From Actinobacteria bacterium casp-actino5 (GTDB taxonomy: Bacteria > Actinomycetota > Acidimicrobiia > Acidimicrobiales > Ilumatobacteraceae), in NCBI GenBank assembly GCA_001510385.1, contig LFFE01000015.1:62001-126000 (forward strand): DNA of 64,000 bases, in the 5' to 3' direction. The notes beneath the pieces were generated by a model. That model was given only the letters and a program-made list of their open reading frames with translations. It did not search any database and was not told the DNA's origin. Numbering within the stretch: position 1 is the first letter of the stretch; every line of letters begins with the position of its first letter. Made by a program: the position numbers and the translations under genes. This document shows, piece after piece, positions 9,467-17,873 of this stretch.

Positions 9467-10603
9467 CTACGACACATAGCGAACATTTTCAGGGTCACTG
9501 CGAGGAAGTTCAACCCAAGTACGACCATCGCTCAAGCCAAGCGGCTCGCTGAGGGTCTCATCGGTATACAAATTCCACATATCAGTATTTGATGAACGCT
9601 GCCAAACACCCGTGCGGACGACACCATCAGTGAAAATAAGTACCTGCCCACTGCCGACTGTGACAGCTTCAGGACTCTTTGAATCGATTGTGCTCTGACG
9701 GTATTCGACCAGCATGACGACCACGTTGTCGGCCCACACCTGACCAGTGAGTTCACTCATATGGGGCTCTCCGTACTCAGAGCGAAGATAACGCCCACTC
9801 GAAGCGTCATAGTCCCAACGAGCAAGGATCGAATCAAGGTCGATTTCAATGATCGATGCCGTGTTACCCTGCGCAACTTGGCCAGGCAACATGTACGGGA
9901 ACACCTGCGGAGGAACGGCAAACTCGTCTGGTGTGAGATTCCAAAGGGTGTCGGTTGACGAAAACAAGTTATGCGGTGCTCCTCCGCGGCCATCACGACG
10001 GAAATACGAATTTCCATAACCGCCGACATAACTCAAACTGGTGAGGGTCGAGTTATTGATCACACGCGTGACGCCCGGGTTTCCACCGGACCAAGCAAAC
10101 AGCGGGGAGTTCAAGTTCGACAAAATGTCTACGTCCTGCGCACGGCCAGACCTGATTGGGCCAACTGGATCGGAGCCTTGACTATGGAAGACGGCAGCAA
10201 AACGTGTGATTCCATCATTGATGATCTCCTCAAACACAATGTCGGCCTCGTTGAGTCCAGTCTGTGGCAGTGCCTGAGGATTATTCGGCATTTTGACAGC
10301 AAGGGCCGGACGGTTAGGAATTTCGTCCGAGGATTCAAGCGGAGCTCCAGTGAGCGGCATTCGGAAGTCTGGTTCGGCCATTTCTACTTCATCATCGCCA
10401 GATAACTGCCCGGAGCCGTCTGTCGAAGAGTCATCAGAATTGGCCGAATCGGCGGAGGTATTTCCATCTTCCGAAAGTTCATTGAGGGCATCTGCCGCCT
10501 GCTCAACAATTTCCTCCGTTCCACCACCGCAGCCTGCCGCAACCAAACCGATGACCGAGACCGCTAAGAGTCCGACCACTCGCTTGCTCAACATTCTCAT
10601 CAC
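9467..10603 (-). CDS. DUF3048 (YerB-like) lipoprotein
   Basis: Predicted surface lipoprotein of unknown function. The 378-residue product has a signal peptide with lipobox VAAGC (Cys about 25), then a linker rich in Ser, Asp and Gly (about 40-75), then a DUF3048 domain recognisable by NRPALAVKMPNN, QTGLNEADIVFEE, GPIRSGRAQDVD and a C-terminal GVWQR segment. YerB-type proteins are widespread in Gram-positive bacteria without a settled biochemical role. Start overlaps the htpX stop by four bases, which suggests co-expression with the membrane protease and lemA. Confidence 0.85.
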   Translation of the reverse strand: MMRMLSKRVVGLLAVSVIGLVAAGCGGGTEEIVEQAADALNELSEDGNTSADSANSDDSSTDGSGQLSGDDEVEMAEPDFRMPLTGAPLESSDEIPNRPALAVKMPNNPQALPQTGLNEADIVFEEIINDGITRFAAVFHSQGSDPVGPIRSGRAQDVDILSNLNSPLFAWSGGNPGVTRVINNSTLTSLSYVGGYGNSYFRRDGRGGAPHNLFSSTDTLWNLTPDEFAVPPQVFPYMLPGQVAQGNTASIIEIDLDSILARWDYDASSGRYLRSEYGEPHMSELTGQVWADNVVVMLVEYRQSTIDSKSPEAVTVGSGQVLIFTDGVVRTGVWQRSSNTDMWNLYTDETLSEPLGLSDGRTWVELPRSDPENVRYVS

Positions 10604-11505
10604 AGTTCCTTTAGGGCTTGAATCCGCTCTTCGAGAGGCGGGTGGGTATTGAAAAGTTTGTGGACCGAGCCGAGACGACCGTCATCACCAACACCACTCA
10701 TCGGTTGTTCAATCCACATATGAGCGGTTGCGGTGCTCGCACTATGGGTGACCGTTGTATCTTCCTGCAGTTTTTCGAGAGCCGAAATAAGTCCTGGTGG
10801 ATATCTCGTCAACTCGCATGCACCGACATCAGCGAGCGATTCTCGTTGCCGAGAAATAGAGGATTGCAGCAACTTTGCAATGAGCGGCGCAACAATGATG
10901 AGCACGAAACCCACAATGGCTAACGGGTTGTTATGACCATTTCGGTCGTTGCTTCGTGCCCGACGTCCACCATTCCACCACAGCGTACGAAGAGCTAGAT
11001 CGCTCATCAGCGCGATCGCACCGACAAGCGTCACCGCAATTGTCGAGACCGCAATGTCGTAATGGCGAATGTGTGAAAGTTCATGGGCAACGACACCTTC
11101 GAGTTCAACACGATTCATCTTGTTGAGAAGTCCAGTCGTCACTGCGATTGCAGCATGCTGAGGATTTCTGCCCGTCGCAAATGCGTTCGGTGCCTCATCG
11201 TCAATCACGTAGACACCGGGTTTCGGAAGGCCCCCAGCAATGCAGAGTCCCTCGACGAGATTATGTAGGCGCCGGTACTCGTTTTCATCAGCCGGACGGG
11301 CTCGACTCACCTTGAGTGCAATTGTTGCCGATGACCACCAAGAGCTAGCCGAAAGGATGAGCGAAAGCACAAGAGCGATAATGGTGAGCGTCCATCCTCC
11401 CCCAACGGTCCAACCGACCACCCATCCAATGGCCACGAAAACAGCACAGAAGCCGACAATGACGAGCGCGCTTCGACGTTTGTTTGAGCGAATGAGTTCG
11501 TGCAT
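10600..11505 (-). CDS. htpX: HtpX-like M48 membrane zinc metalloprotease
   Basis: Membrane-bound protease of the M48 family that degrades damaged membrane proteins. The 301-residue product has two N-terminal helices (about 12-55), the zinc motif HELSH at about 140 followed by two more hydrophobic segments, and the third-ligand region RESLADVGACELT near 225. C-terminal FNTHPPLEERIQAL is the usual HtpX ending. It lies seven bases after lemA on the same strand; htpX-lemA pairs are common, supporting membrane quality control. Confidence 0.92.
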   Translation of the reverse strand: MHELIRSNKRRSALVIVGFCAVFVAIGWVVGWTVGGGWTLTIIALVLSLILSASSWWSSATIALKVSRARPADENEYRRLHNLVEGLCIAGGLPKPGVYVIDDEAPNAFATGRNPQHAAIAVTTGLLNKMNRVELEGVVAHELSHIRHYDIAVSTIAVTLVGAIALMSDLALRTLWWNGGRRARSNDRNGHNNPLAIVGFVLIIVAPLIAKLLQSSISRQRESLADVGACELTRYPPGLISALEKLQEDTTVTHSASTATAHMWIEQPMSGVGDDGRLGSVHKLFNTHPPLEERIQALKEL

Positions 11506-11511
11506 CTTGTT

Positions 11512-12063
11512 TTAAAAACTGACCGACGGGACCTGATCCGCTTCGGGACCTGCGTCGAAGTATTCACGGTGATCAAAGGAGAACATTTTCGCAACGATGA
11601 CGCCAGGTACCTGATCGATTGCGTTGTGGTACCGCAACACTGCATCGTTGTAGAACTGTCTGGCGTAGGCAATCCGGCCCTCGGTTGAACTGAGTTCTTC
11701 TTGTAAGGCGAGGAAGTTCGTATTTGCCTTTAAATCCGGATAGGCCTCAGAAACGGCGAACAACTGCCGAAGCGCGCCAACAATTGGACCTTCAGCCGCT
11801 GCTTGGGCGCCAGGAGTGTCAGGTGCGGCAACCGCTCCGTTCCGGGCCGCTATGACCGCCTCCAACGCCTCCCTCTCGTGCTCTGCGTAACCTTTTACGG
11901 TTTCTACGAGATTGGGTATCAGATCAAGTCGGCGCTTGAGTTGCACATCAATTTGAGACCAGCCGTTATCGACCGCATTTCGCTTGCGAACAAGACCGTT
12001 GTACAAACTTCCGACCAACAACAGGAGGAGTACAACAATCACGAGGACAATAAGAGTCGTCAT
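11512..12063 (-). CDS. lemA: LemA-family membrane protein
   Basis: Small membrane protein with a helical cytoplasmic or extracytoplasmic domain; function unsettled. The 183-residue product has one N-terminal helix (about 3-22), then the family signature YNGLVRKRNAVDNGWSQID, followed by LKRRLDLIPNLVETVKGY and the C-terminal YNDAVLRYHNAI. Directly upstream of htpX, as in many bacteria. Confidence 0.93.
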   Translation of the reverse strand: MTTLIVLVIVVLLLLLVGSLYNGLVRKRNAVDNGWSQIDVQLKRRLDLIPNLVETVKGYAEHEREALEAVIAARNGAVAAPDTPGAQAAAEGPIVGALRQLFAVSEAYPDLKANTNFLALQEELSSTEGRIAYARQFYNDAVLRYHNAIDQVPGVIVAKMFSFDHREYFDAGPEADQVPSVSF

Positions 12064-12090
12064 GTGGTCATCCTACGTCACTGTTGAAGA

Positions 12091-13218
12091 TCATGACTGG
12101 GAATTCAACACTTGCCGGTAACGATCGACATACAGCGCGGCAAGGCGCTCCATCGACATCGATGAGGCCCTCTGTAACCCGCCATCGACCAATTTACGTC
12201 TGAGTTGTTTGTCATCTAACACTGACTGAATTGCATCGGCCAGAGCAATCGTGTCGCCAGCTTGAACCAAGACTGCATCGACTCTGTTTGTCGCGACATT
12301 TCGATACCCCGCAATGTCGCTGGCAATCACCGGTGTCGAAGCTGCCATGGCCTCGAGCAGGACGACACCGAACGACTCACCGCGCAACGCCGGTGCAACA
12401 AATGCTGTCGCTTCTCGGAGCCGCTGCGACTTCTCCGACTCTGAAACCTGCCCATGCCACCGAAACCGATCTAGATCGGCGAAGTGGTGCCGGAGTCGAT
12501 CAGTGTCGGGACCTTGCCCGATGATGTGACAAACAACGCGCACATTGCGCTCTCTAAACAGCAACTCGACTGCCTCAAGCAACGTGCTAAGGCCTTTTCG
12601 TTCCTCATGACGTCCGACAAATAGAACAGAGGGATCCGAAGTGGGTTCAAGCAGCGGCTGTCTCTCCTCCAGTTGTCCGCCTTGACTTTCGAATAACTCA
12701 ACCCCATTGAACAACACCTCGTAGTTTCCCGGAAAGTGTCGTTCAACAAGCATCTTTGCATCATGTGACACTGCGACACGGTGGTCGATGCGTTTCGTGA
12801 GTGGCTTCAATATCGGCTTCAAAAAGCGGTAGCTGCTTGAGCGACCGGCAGCGTGAAAGGTTGCCACAATCGGTCGAGACCCAAGGGTGAGCGCCGTCAA
12901 TGTTGGGCCTGGAGCGAGCGGTTCATGAAGATGCCACACATCAAACTGCTCGTCACGAAGCGCCCGAATAGTTCGCATCGCCGCGCTCGGATCAGGTGCG
13001 AGTGGCGCAACAGAGCCGTTGGCAGCCGTCGGTAGTGAATCACCAAGCGGGGTGACGAATGACGCAGGGGGCGGGCCGTCACACGGACCGAGAACGCGGA
13101 CCTCATGGCCACTTCGACGGAGCGCGTGCGCCAAACCAAGAACCTGGGTCTGCACTCCTCCCGGGATACTCAAGCTGTAAGGGCAGAACATCGCAATACG
13201 GAGCCCGTCAGTGGCCAT
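12091..13218 (-). CDS. pimA: Phosphatidylinositol alpha-mannosyltransferase-like GT4 enzyme
   Basis: GT-B glycosyltransferase expected to move mannose from GDP-mannose to phosphatidylinositol on the inner face of the membrane, the first step to phosphatidylinositol mannosides. The 375-residue product has the N-terminal PGGVQTQVLGLA loop, FVGRHEERKG at the start of the nucleotide-binding half, and the GT4 E-x7-E motif ESFGVVLLE near 284. Function is assigned mainly by context: pgsA, patA and this gene follow each other, as in the mycobacterial thrS-HIT-pgsA-patA-pimA cluster. Another lipid mannosyltransferase role is possible. Confidence 0.83.
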   Translation of the reverse strand: MATDGLRIAMFCPYSLSIPGGVQTQVLGLAHALRRSGHEVRVLGPCDGPPPASFVTPLGDSLPTAANGSVAPLAPDPSAAMRTIRALRDEQFDVWHLHEPLAPGPTLTALTLGSRPIVATFHAAGRSSSYRFLKPILKPLTKRIDHRVAVSHDAKMLVERHFPGNYEVLFNGVELFESQGGQLEERQPLLEPTSDPSVLFVGRHEERKGLSTLLEAVELLFRERNVRVVCHIIGQGPDTDRLRHHFADLDRFRWHGQVSESEKSQRLREATAFVAPALRGESFGVVLLEAMAASTPVIASDIAGYRNVATNRVDAVLVQAGDTIALADAIQSVLDDKQLRRKLVDGGLQRASSMSMERLAALYVDRYRQVLNSQS

Positions 13219-13224
13219 CAGCAG

Positions 13225-14103
13225 TCACCGCCGATCGCTTGGCCAATTGGGCTGAAGAAGGTGCCACTGACCAGGGGCACGTCGAATCAGTTCGGCAAGC
13301 TCATCCGTGAGGTTTTGGGTGATTCGTTTGACGTCATCGCGCAGTGAGCCATTTGTCCGTTCTACAGCAACTGGAGGTTGGACCAATCCGATGTGCCCAT
13401 CTTTGCCCGGTGAATGAAATACCGCGGTCGGGAGAATCATTGCTCCTGTGCGAAGCGCCATTGTCGCCGGGCCCCCGGGCACCGTCGTTTCCTCACCGAA
13501 GAATTTGACGCTTATTCCATCGCCTTGAAGATCACGATCGGCGATCAAACAGACAACAGCATTGTTCCGCAGTGCTGTCAGAACTTTTGATCCCGCTGAC
13601 GAATCAAGCGCTATGACGTGTACGCCGAGTTTCGCTCTCAGGTCCGTGAGATATTTATGGACTTCGGCATCGGCAAGACGCTCCGCTACGGCATAGACAG
13701 CAACACCTTGATCAGCAAGCCAACGGCCCGCCCACTCCCATCCGCCTAGATGTGGGAGAGCCAGTATGACCCCATTTCCGCGCTCCAAACCTTCCGCAAC
13801 ATGTTCATAGCCATGAACCGAAATCGAGCGATCGACGCGTTCGGACGACAGACGAGGGAGCCGGACACTCTCCAGCCAATATCGGGCGTACCCAGCAAAC
13901 ACCTCATCCACTCGTTGCTCTAACAATTGACCACGAAGACCCGGCGACACGCGACGTTGGTGTGCCGCTGCTTGCCGTCTTGCACCTCGAGCCACGACTC
14001 GAGTGCAGATGCCAACAAGCTTTACGGCGATCTCAAGGACGACGACAGGAACATACTGAAGGACACGTTCTCCGGCTGTAAAAAGTTTGAGTTGTCGGGA
14101 CAT
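13225..14103 (-). CDS. patA: Phosphatidylinositol mannoside acyltransferase-like protein
   Basis: LpxL/HtrB-fold acyltransferase, expected to acylate the mannose of PIM. The product from the chosen start is 292 residues, with the active-site motif LPHLGGWEW (His-x4-Glu), IADRDLQGDGI, and PGGPATMALRTGA typical of the family. A longer frame reaches a TTG at 14220, but that would overlap pgsA by 116 bases. The ATG at 14103 lies one base after the pgsA stop and matches a normal N-terminus, so I take it. Between pgsA and pimA in one operon. Confidence 0.85.
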   Translation of the reverse strand: MSRQLKLFTAGERVLQYVPVVVLEIAVKLVGICTRVVARGARRQAAAHQRRVSPGLRGQLLEQRVDEVFAGYARYWLESVRLPRLSSERVDRSISVHGYEHVAEGLERGNGVILALPHLGGWEWAGRWLADQGVAVYAVAERLADAEVHKYLTDLRAKLGVHVIALDSSAGSKVLTALRNNAVVCLIADRDLQGDGISVKFFGEETTVPGGPATMALRTGAMILPTAVFHSPGKDGHIGLVQPPVAVERTNGSLRDDVKRITQNLTDELAELIRRAPGQWHLLQPNWPSDRR

Positions 14104-14104
14104 C

Positions 14105-14836
14105 TCAAGTCGAGCCGCCGCGTCGACCCTCTCGGCGACGCTGGACAACCAGGCGTCGCTCCTCAATGCGCTCTGTGCGATCGCTTCGGCGCTCACCACG
14201 ACGTTCTCGCCGAAGATCAATGCGCTGCTGTGTGACCGCAGCGACTTCTGCTTGCCTCCACACTTTCACGAATCTGAACACGGCCGTAAAGGTGATGAGG
14301 ACAAGCAGGATCCACAACACCACCGCCAGGGCGGGGTCAAGGCCAACACCTTCAAGTAACAGACCGAGGCACAGCATCACAATTCGCTCTGCCCGTTCCA
14401 TCAACCCACCCTTGGCGTCAAGTCCTAAAGACTCAGCCTTCGCCCGTTGATAGGAAATCAGCGAGGCGACTGCCGCGACCGCGAACGGCAACACAGTGAG
14501 TCGAGCAGAATAGTTATCGGCGAAGTACCACGCCATACCACCAAGAAGCAGGTTGTCGGTTACGCGATCCATAGTGGAGTCAAAAAATGCGCCGCGCTGA
14601 CTTGATGAATTACTCGCTTTGGCTAAGGCACCGTCAAATAGATCAGGCAGGGCTGCAAGGATCACCAAAATCAATCCAATGATGAGGTGCCCGGAACCAA
14701 CCGCCACTGCTGCCAATCCGGCGATCACCAACCCAAAGAAGGTGAGATGATCAGGGGTGAGTTTGGTCTTCAACAGAGCCCGCCCGATTGGGCGAACCAT
14801 TCGATCGACCGGTCCTCGGAATTGTCCGTCAAGCAT
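14105..14836 (-). CDS. pgsA: CDP-alcohol phosphatidyltransferase (phosphatidylinositol phosphate synthase-like)
   Basis: Membrane enzyme joining CDP-diacylglycerol to an alcohol; context with pimA and patA points to inositol phosphate. The 243-residue product has the family motif as DLFDGALAK followed by RGAFFDSTMD, about six helices, and an unusual C-terminal tail of about 45 residues very rich in arginine and glutamate. In the DG-x2-AR motif the arginine is lysine. I use the ATG at 14836, which overlaps the upstream stop by eight bases (ATGCTTGA); the longer frame begins with TTG at 14950 inside the upstream gene. Confidence 0.85.
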   Translation of the reverse strand: MLDGQFRGPVDRMVRPIGRALLKTKLTPDHLTFFGLVIAGLAAVAVGSGHLIIGLILVILAALPDLFDGALAKASNSSSQRGAFFDSTMDRVTDNLLLGGMAWYFADNYSARLTVLPFAVAAVASLISYQRAKAESLGLDAKGGLMERAERIVMLCLGLLLEGVGLDPALAVVLWILLVLITFTAVFRFVKVWRQAEVAAVTQQRIDLRRERRGERRSDRTERIEERRLVVQRRREGRRGGST

Positions 14837-15332
14837 CGTCAGGGTCCTCTTCCAGATTCTCCTCAACGAGATGTTCCACGACATCCCCGCTGACGGCATC
14901 GACAAGGACGAGGGCTCGTTGTCGTGGCGGAACCTCACTTGAGTATGCAAGCACGCGCCACGTCGGACGACTCAACACACCCCTCCACACCTGCTGCGCG
15001 GAGGCGTGACCGATAGGAAAACCAACCGCCTGTTGCGACGCAACGAGAGCGGCCCGTTCATCAACCGCCATTGAGCGGCCGGACACAAGCCCATACAGAG
15101 CAAACACAAGTAACGCGATCCCTGCAGCCAACAACCCACCGTTCGACCAAGAGAGATTCGCCGCTGCGACAAAGATCACGCCAATTCCGAGTGCACCGTA
15201 TATCGCTGCCGGAATTCGGCGGCGAGAGTTGTCAGGAAACTTGTACGCCCCCTCGAACGCCCGAGGATCAAGGTCGTCCGGTAGAACGTCAACTACATCA
15301 TCTGCCGATAATCGTGAATTATCGTCTGCCAT
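14829..15332 (-). CDS. Hypothetical membrane protein in the PIM operon
   Basis: I do not recognise this family. The 167-residue product has an acidic N-terminus, two adjacent hydrophobic helices at about residues 40-58 and 65-83, then a soluble domain of about 80 residues (WRVLAYSSEVPPRQRALVLVDAVSGDVVEH) and an acidic C-terminus. It looks like a two-helix membrane anchor with a cytoplasmic domain. It sits between the HIT gene and pgsA with short gaps and an overlap, so it probably belongs to the same transcript. No counterpart is known to me at this place in mycobacteria. Confidence 0.75.
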   Translation of the reverse strand: MADDNSRLSADDVVDVLPDDLDPRAFEGAYKFPDNSRRRIPAAIYGALGIGVIFVAAANLSWSNGGLLAAGIALLVFALYGLVSGRSMAVDERAALVASQQAVGFPIGHASAQQVWRGVLSRPTWRVLAYSSEVPPRQRALVLVDAVSGDVVEHLVEENLEEDPDDA

Positions 15333-15336
15333 TGAT

Positions 15337-15852
15337 TCACCCTATTCCGTCTCGTGTAACGGGCCATTCATGCTTCACCCGGTCATAGGTCACGTCAAGA
15401 GCCTCAGGGATGGTTCTCGTCTGAGCAACTGCTGTCATGAAGTTCGAGTCACCAGTCCACCTTGGCACGACATGAACATGAAGGTGTTCAGCGACCGAAC
15501 CCCCAGCGGGCTTCCCCATATTAATGCCGATATTAAAACCCTCTGGCGCATGGGACGACCTCAATGCAACGACACCATCATTGACAACCGACCAAAGATC
15601 GACAAGTTCCTCTGACGTCAGCTCGTCAGTCGCCGCTACTTCCCTATACGGCACAACCAAAAGATGCCCCGTCGAATAGGGGTAAATATTGAGCACAGCA
15701 AAACAGGTGTGGCTCCGGTGAACAATGAATACCGAGCGATCCGGTTCACCGGAATTAATGAGGCGGGTGAAGACACTTCCGCCCTGGCTGCCGTTGCTCG
15801 ACTTGACGTAGTCGTTCCGCCAGCCATTCCACAGAATTTCAACCCGATTCAC
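15337..15852 (-). CDS. HIT-domain nucleotide hydrolase/phosphorylase
   Basis: Histidine-triad protein, likely acting on diadenosine tetraphosphate or a related nucleotide. The 171-residue product contains the GINMGKPAGGSVAEHLHVHVVPR block with the HxHxH catalytic triad near residue 130, and LLVVPYREVA earlier. Lies between thrS and the PIM genes exactly where mycobacteria carry the HIT gene described as an Ap4A phosphorylase (Rv2613c). GTG start overlaps the thrS stop as GTGA. Confidence 0.9.
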   Translation of the reverse strand: MNRVEILWNGWRNDYVKSSNGSQGGSVFTRLINSGEPDRSVFIVHRSHTCFAVLNIYPYSTGHLLVVPYREVAATDELTSEELVDLWSVVNDGVVALRSSHAPEGFNIGINMGKPAGGSVAEHLHVHVVPRWTGDSNFMTAVAQTRTIPEALDVTYDRVKHEWPVTRDGIG

Positions 15853-17831
15853 GCCGTCAACGCCTGGGCTGTTCCCTGCTCGATTTCGGTTGCGATTTGA
15901 TCGAGGAATGACTGAAGCGGAACATCACGTTCAACGTCTCCACCACGCGGGTTCACACCGACAGTGTTGTTCTCGACATCGTCATCGCCAACGACAAGAA
16001 CATACGGGAACTTCTCAAGTTTCGCCGCTCGAATTCGTTTGCCAAGTCCATCGTTTGCGTCTACTCGATCGACGCGAACTCCAGCATCCGCGAGAGAGCG
16101 CTCAACCGAACGTGCGTGTTCCTCATGAGCAGCAGCAACCGGAAGCACCCTTACCTGAACTGGTGCAAGCCATGTTGGAAACGCCCCCGCGTAGTGCTCG
16201 AGTAAGACGCCGAAGAATCGTTCGATGGATCCAAACAATGCTCGATGCAACATGATCGGTCGATGCCGCGCGTTGTCGGCACCGATGTACTCAAGATCGA
16301 ACCGCTCTGGGTTATTGAAGTCGGCCTGGATTGTTGACAACTGCCAAGAACGACCGATGGCATCACGCACGTCGATATCTATCTTCGGCCCGTAAAAGGC
16401 GGCGTCACCCTCCTTGACCCCGTACTCAAGCCCGTGCTGCTCGAGTGCCTCTCGCAAGGCATGAGTTGCCTTTTCCCAGATCTCGTCCGATCCAACAAAT
16501 TTGTTTGGGTCCTTCGTTGAGAGGTTGAAGGTGAATTCCTCAAAGCCAAACGCGCGCAACACCGACAACACGAAGTCGAGTAGGGAGGCCACCTCCTCAG
16601 CGAGTTGATCCTCCCGACAAAAAATGTGACTGTCGTCCTGCGTAAAACCACGAATACGAAGCAAACCATGGAGAGTCCCCGCCCGCTCGTAGCGGTAGAC
16701 ATTTCCAAGCTCGAACAACCTGATTGGTAACTCGCGATAGCTACGTTGCCGGCTACCAAATACCAAGCAGTGCATCGGACAGTTCATCGGCTTCATGTAG
16801 TACGTGCCGTTATCCATTTCCATTGGTGGATACATGCCATCTGCGTAGTAGTCGAGATGCCCTGAGGTAGAGAACAGTTTGCCGTTCGCAAGGTGCGGGG
16901 TGAATACGAACTGGTACCCCCCTCGCTCATGACGCTGGCGGCTGTAGTCCTCCATAATTCGGCGGACCGTTGCACCCTTTGGATGCCAGATCGCGAGGCC
17001 CCCACCAATTTCTGAAGGAAAGCTCAGCAGATCGAGCTCTGTGGCAAGACGACGGTGGTCCCGCTTAGCCGCCTCTTCGAGTTGAGTGAGGTGCTCTTGA
17101 AGAGCAGATTTCGACTCCCAGGCGGTGCCATAGATTCGTTGAAGCATGCGGGCTTCCTCGGAGCCTCTCCAATACGCCCCTGAGGTGCGCTGAAGAGCGA
17201 AGTGTTGCAACTTGCCGGTACTCGCAACATGTGGTCCGACGCACATATCTACGAAGGAATCAGAATTTCGGTAGGCGCTGATGACGTCTCCGGTGCCAAC
17301 CTCGCCGGCGTCAAGATCATCTCCGCCAGAACCGGTCACCCTTTGAATGATCTCGCACTTGTAGGGCTGATCAGAGAACAGTTGAAGAGCCTCCGCCGGA
17401 GACATTTCTGAGCGAATGAAAGGCTGGTCCTCTTTGACAATTCGTTCCATCTCTCGCTGAATATCAGTGAGATCGTCATCTGAGAACGTTCTACCGTCGG
17501 GCAGGTCAAAGTCGTAATAAAACCCGTTCTCAATGGCTGGCCCAACGGAGAATTTCGCCCCAGGAAACAGGCGAGTCACTGCCTGAGCAAGGACATGTGC
17601 GGTTGAATGCCGCAAGACGTGCCGACCTTCATCAGTGTTGCTCGTAATGATCGAGACCTGTTGTCCGTCTCGAAGCGCTACTCCAAGATCAACCTCTGCG
17701 CCATCGACGACCGCTGCCACCGCAGCTTTTGCAAGGCCCGAGCCAATCGATGTTGCAAGATCAAATGCCGTTGCTCCATGTTCTAGTTCCCGAGTAGAGC
17801 CGTCAGGAAGAGAGATGGTGAGGGTAGACAT
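15849..17831 (-). CDS. thrS: Threonyl-tRNA synthetase
   Basis: Charges tRNA-Thr. The 660-residue product has an N-terminal TGS domain (about 1-60), the editing domain beginning RHSTAHVLAQAV, the class II catalytic core with zinc-binding MNCPMHCLVF at about 340 and motif 2 FELGNVYRYERAGTLHGL, motif 3 near MLHRALFGSIERF, and a C-terminal anticodon-binding domain. Full length. The 42-base gap upstream to mshC shows no T-box or obvious leader. Confidence 0.97.
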   Translation of the reverse strand: MSTLTISLPDGSTRELEHGATAFDLATSIGSGLAKAAVAAVVDGAEVDLGVALRDGQQVSIITSNTDEGRHVLRHSTAHVLAQAVTRLFPGAKFSVGPAIENGFYYDFDLPDGRTFSDDDLTDIQREMERIVKEDQPFIRSEMSPAEALQLFSDQPYKCEIIQRVTGSGGDDLDAGEVGTGDVISAYRNSDSFVDMCVGPHVASTGKLQHFALQRTSGAYWRGSEEARMLQRIYGTAWESKSALQEHLTQLEEAAKRDHRRLATELDLLSFPSEIGGGLAIWHPKGATVRRIMEDYSRQRHERGGYQFVFTPHLANGKLFSTSGHLDYYADGMYPPMEMDNGTYYMKPMNCPMHCLVFGSRQRSYRELPIRLFELGNVYRYERAGTLHGLLRIRGFTQDDSHIFCREDQLAEEVASLLDFVLSVLRAFGFEEFTFNLSTKDPNKFVGSDEIWEKATHALREALEQHGLEYGVKEGDAAFYGPKIDIDVRDAIGRSWQLSTIQADFNNPERFDLEYIGADNARHRPIMLHRALFGSIERFFGVLLEHYAGAFPTWLAPVQVRVLPVAAAHEEHARSVERSLADAGVRVDRVDANDGLGKRIRAAKLEKFPYVLVVGDDDVENNTVGVNPRGGDVERDVPLQSFLDQIATEIEQGTAQALTA

Positions 17832-17873
17832 AGACCCTTGAGTCTACGAGACCGATCTCAACGGAACACGAGA

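Noticed and set aside
14104-14220. N-terminal extension of patA from TTG at 14220
   Set aside because: It lies within the C-terminal coding region of pgsA; the ATG at 14103 is directly after the pgsA stop and gives a normal protein.
17832-17873. T-box or threonine leader upstream of thrS
   Set aside because: Only 42 bases lie between mshC and thrS and no T-box-like motif is visible.
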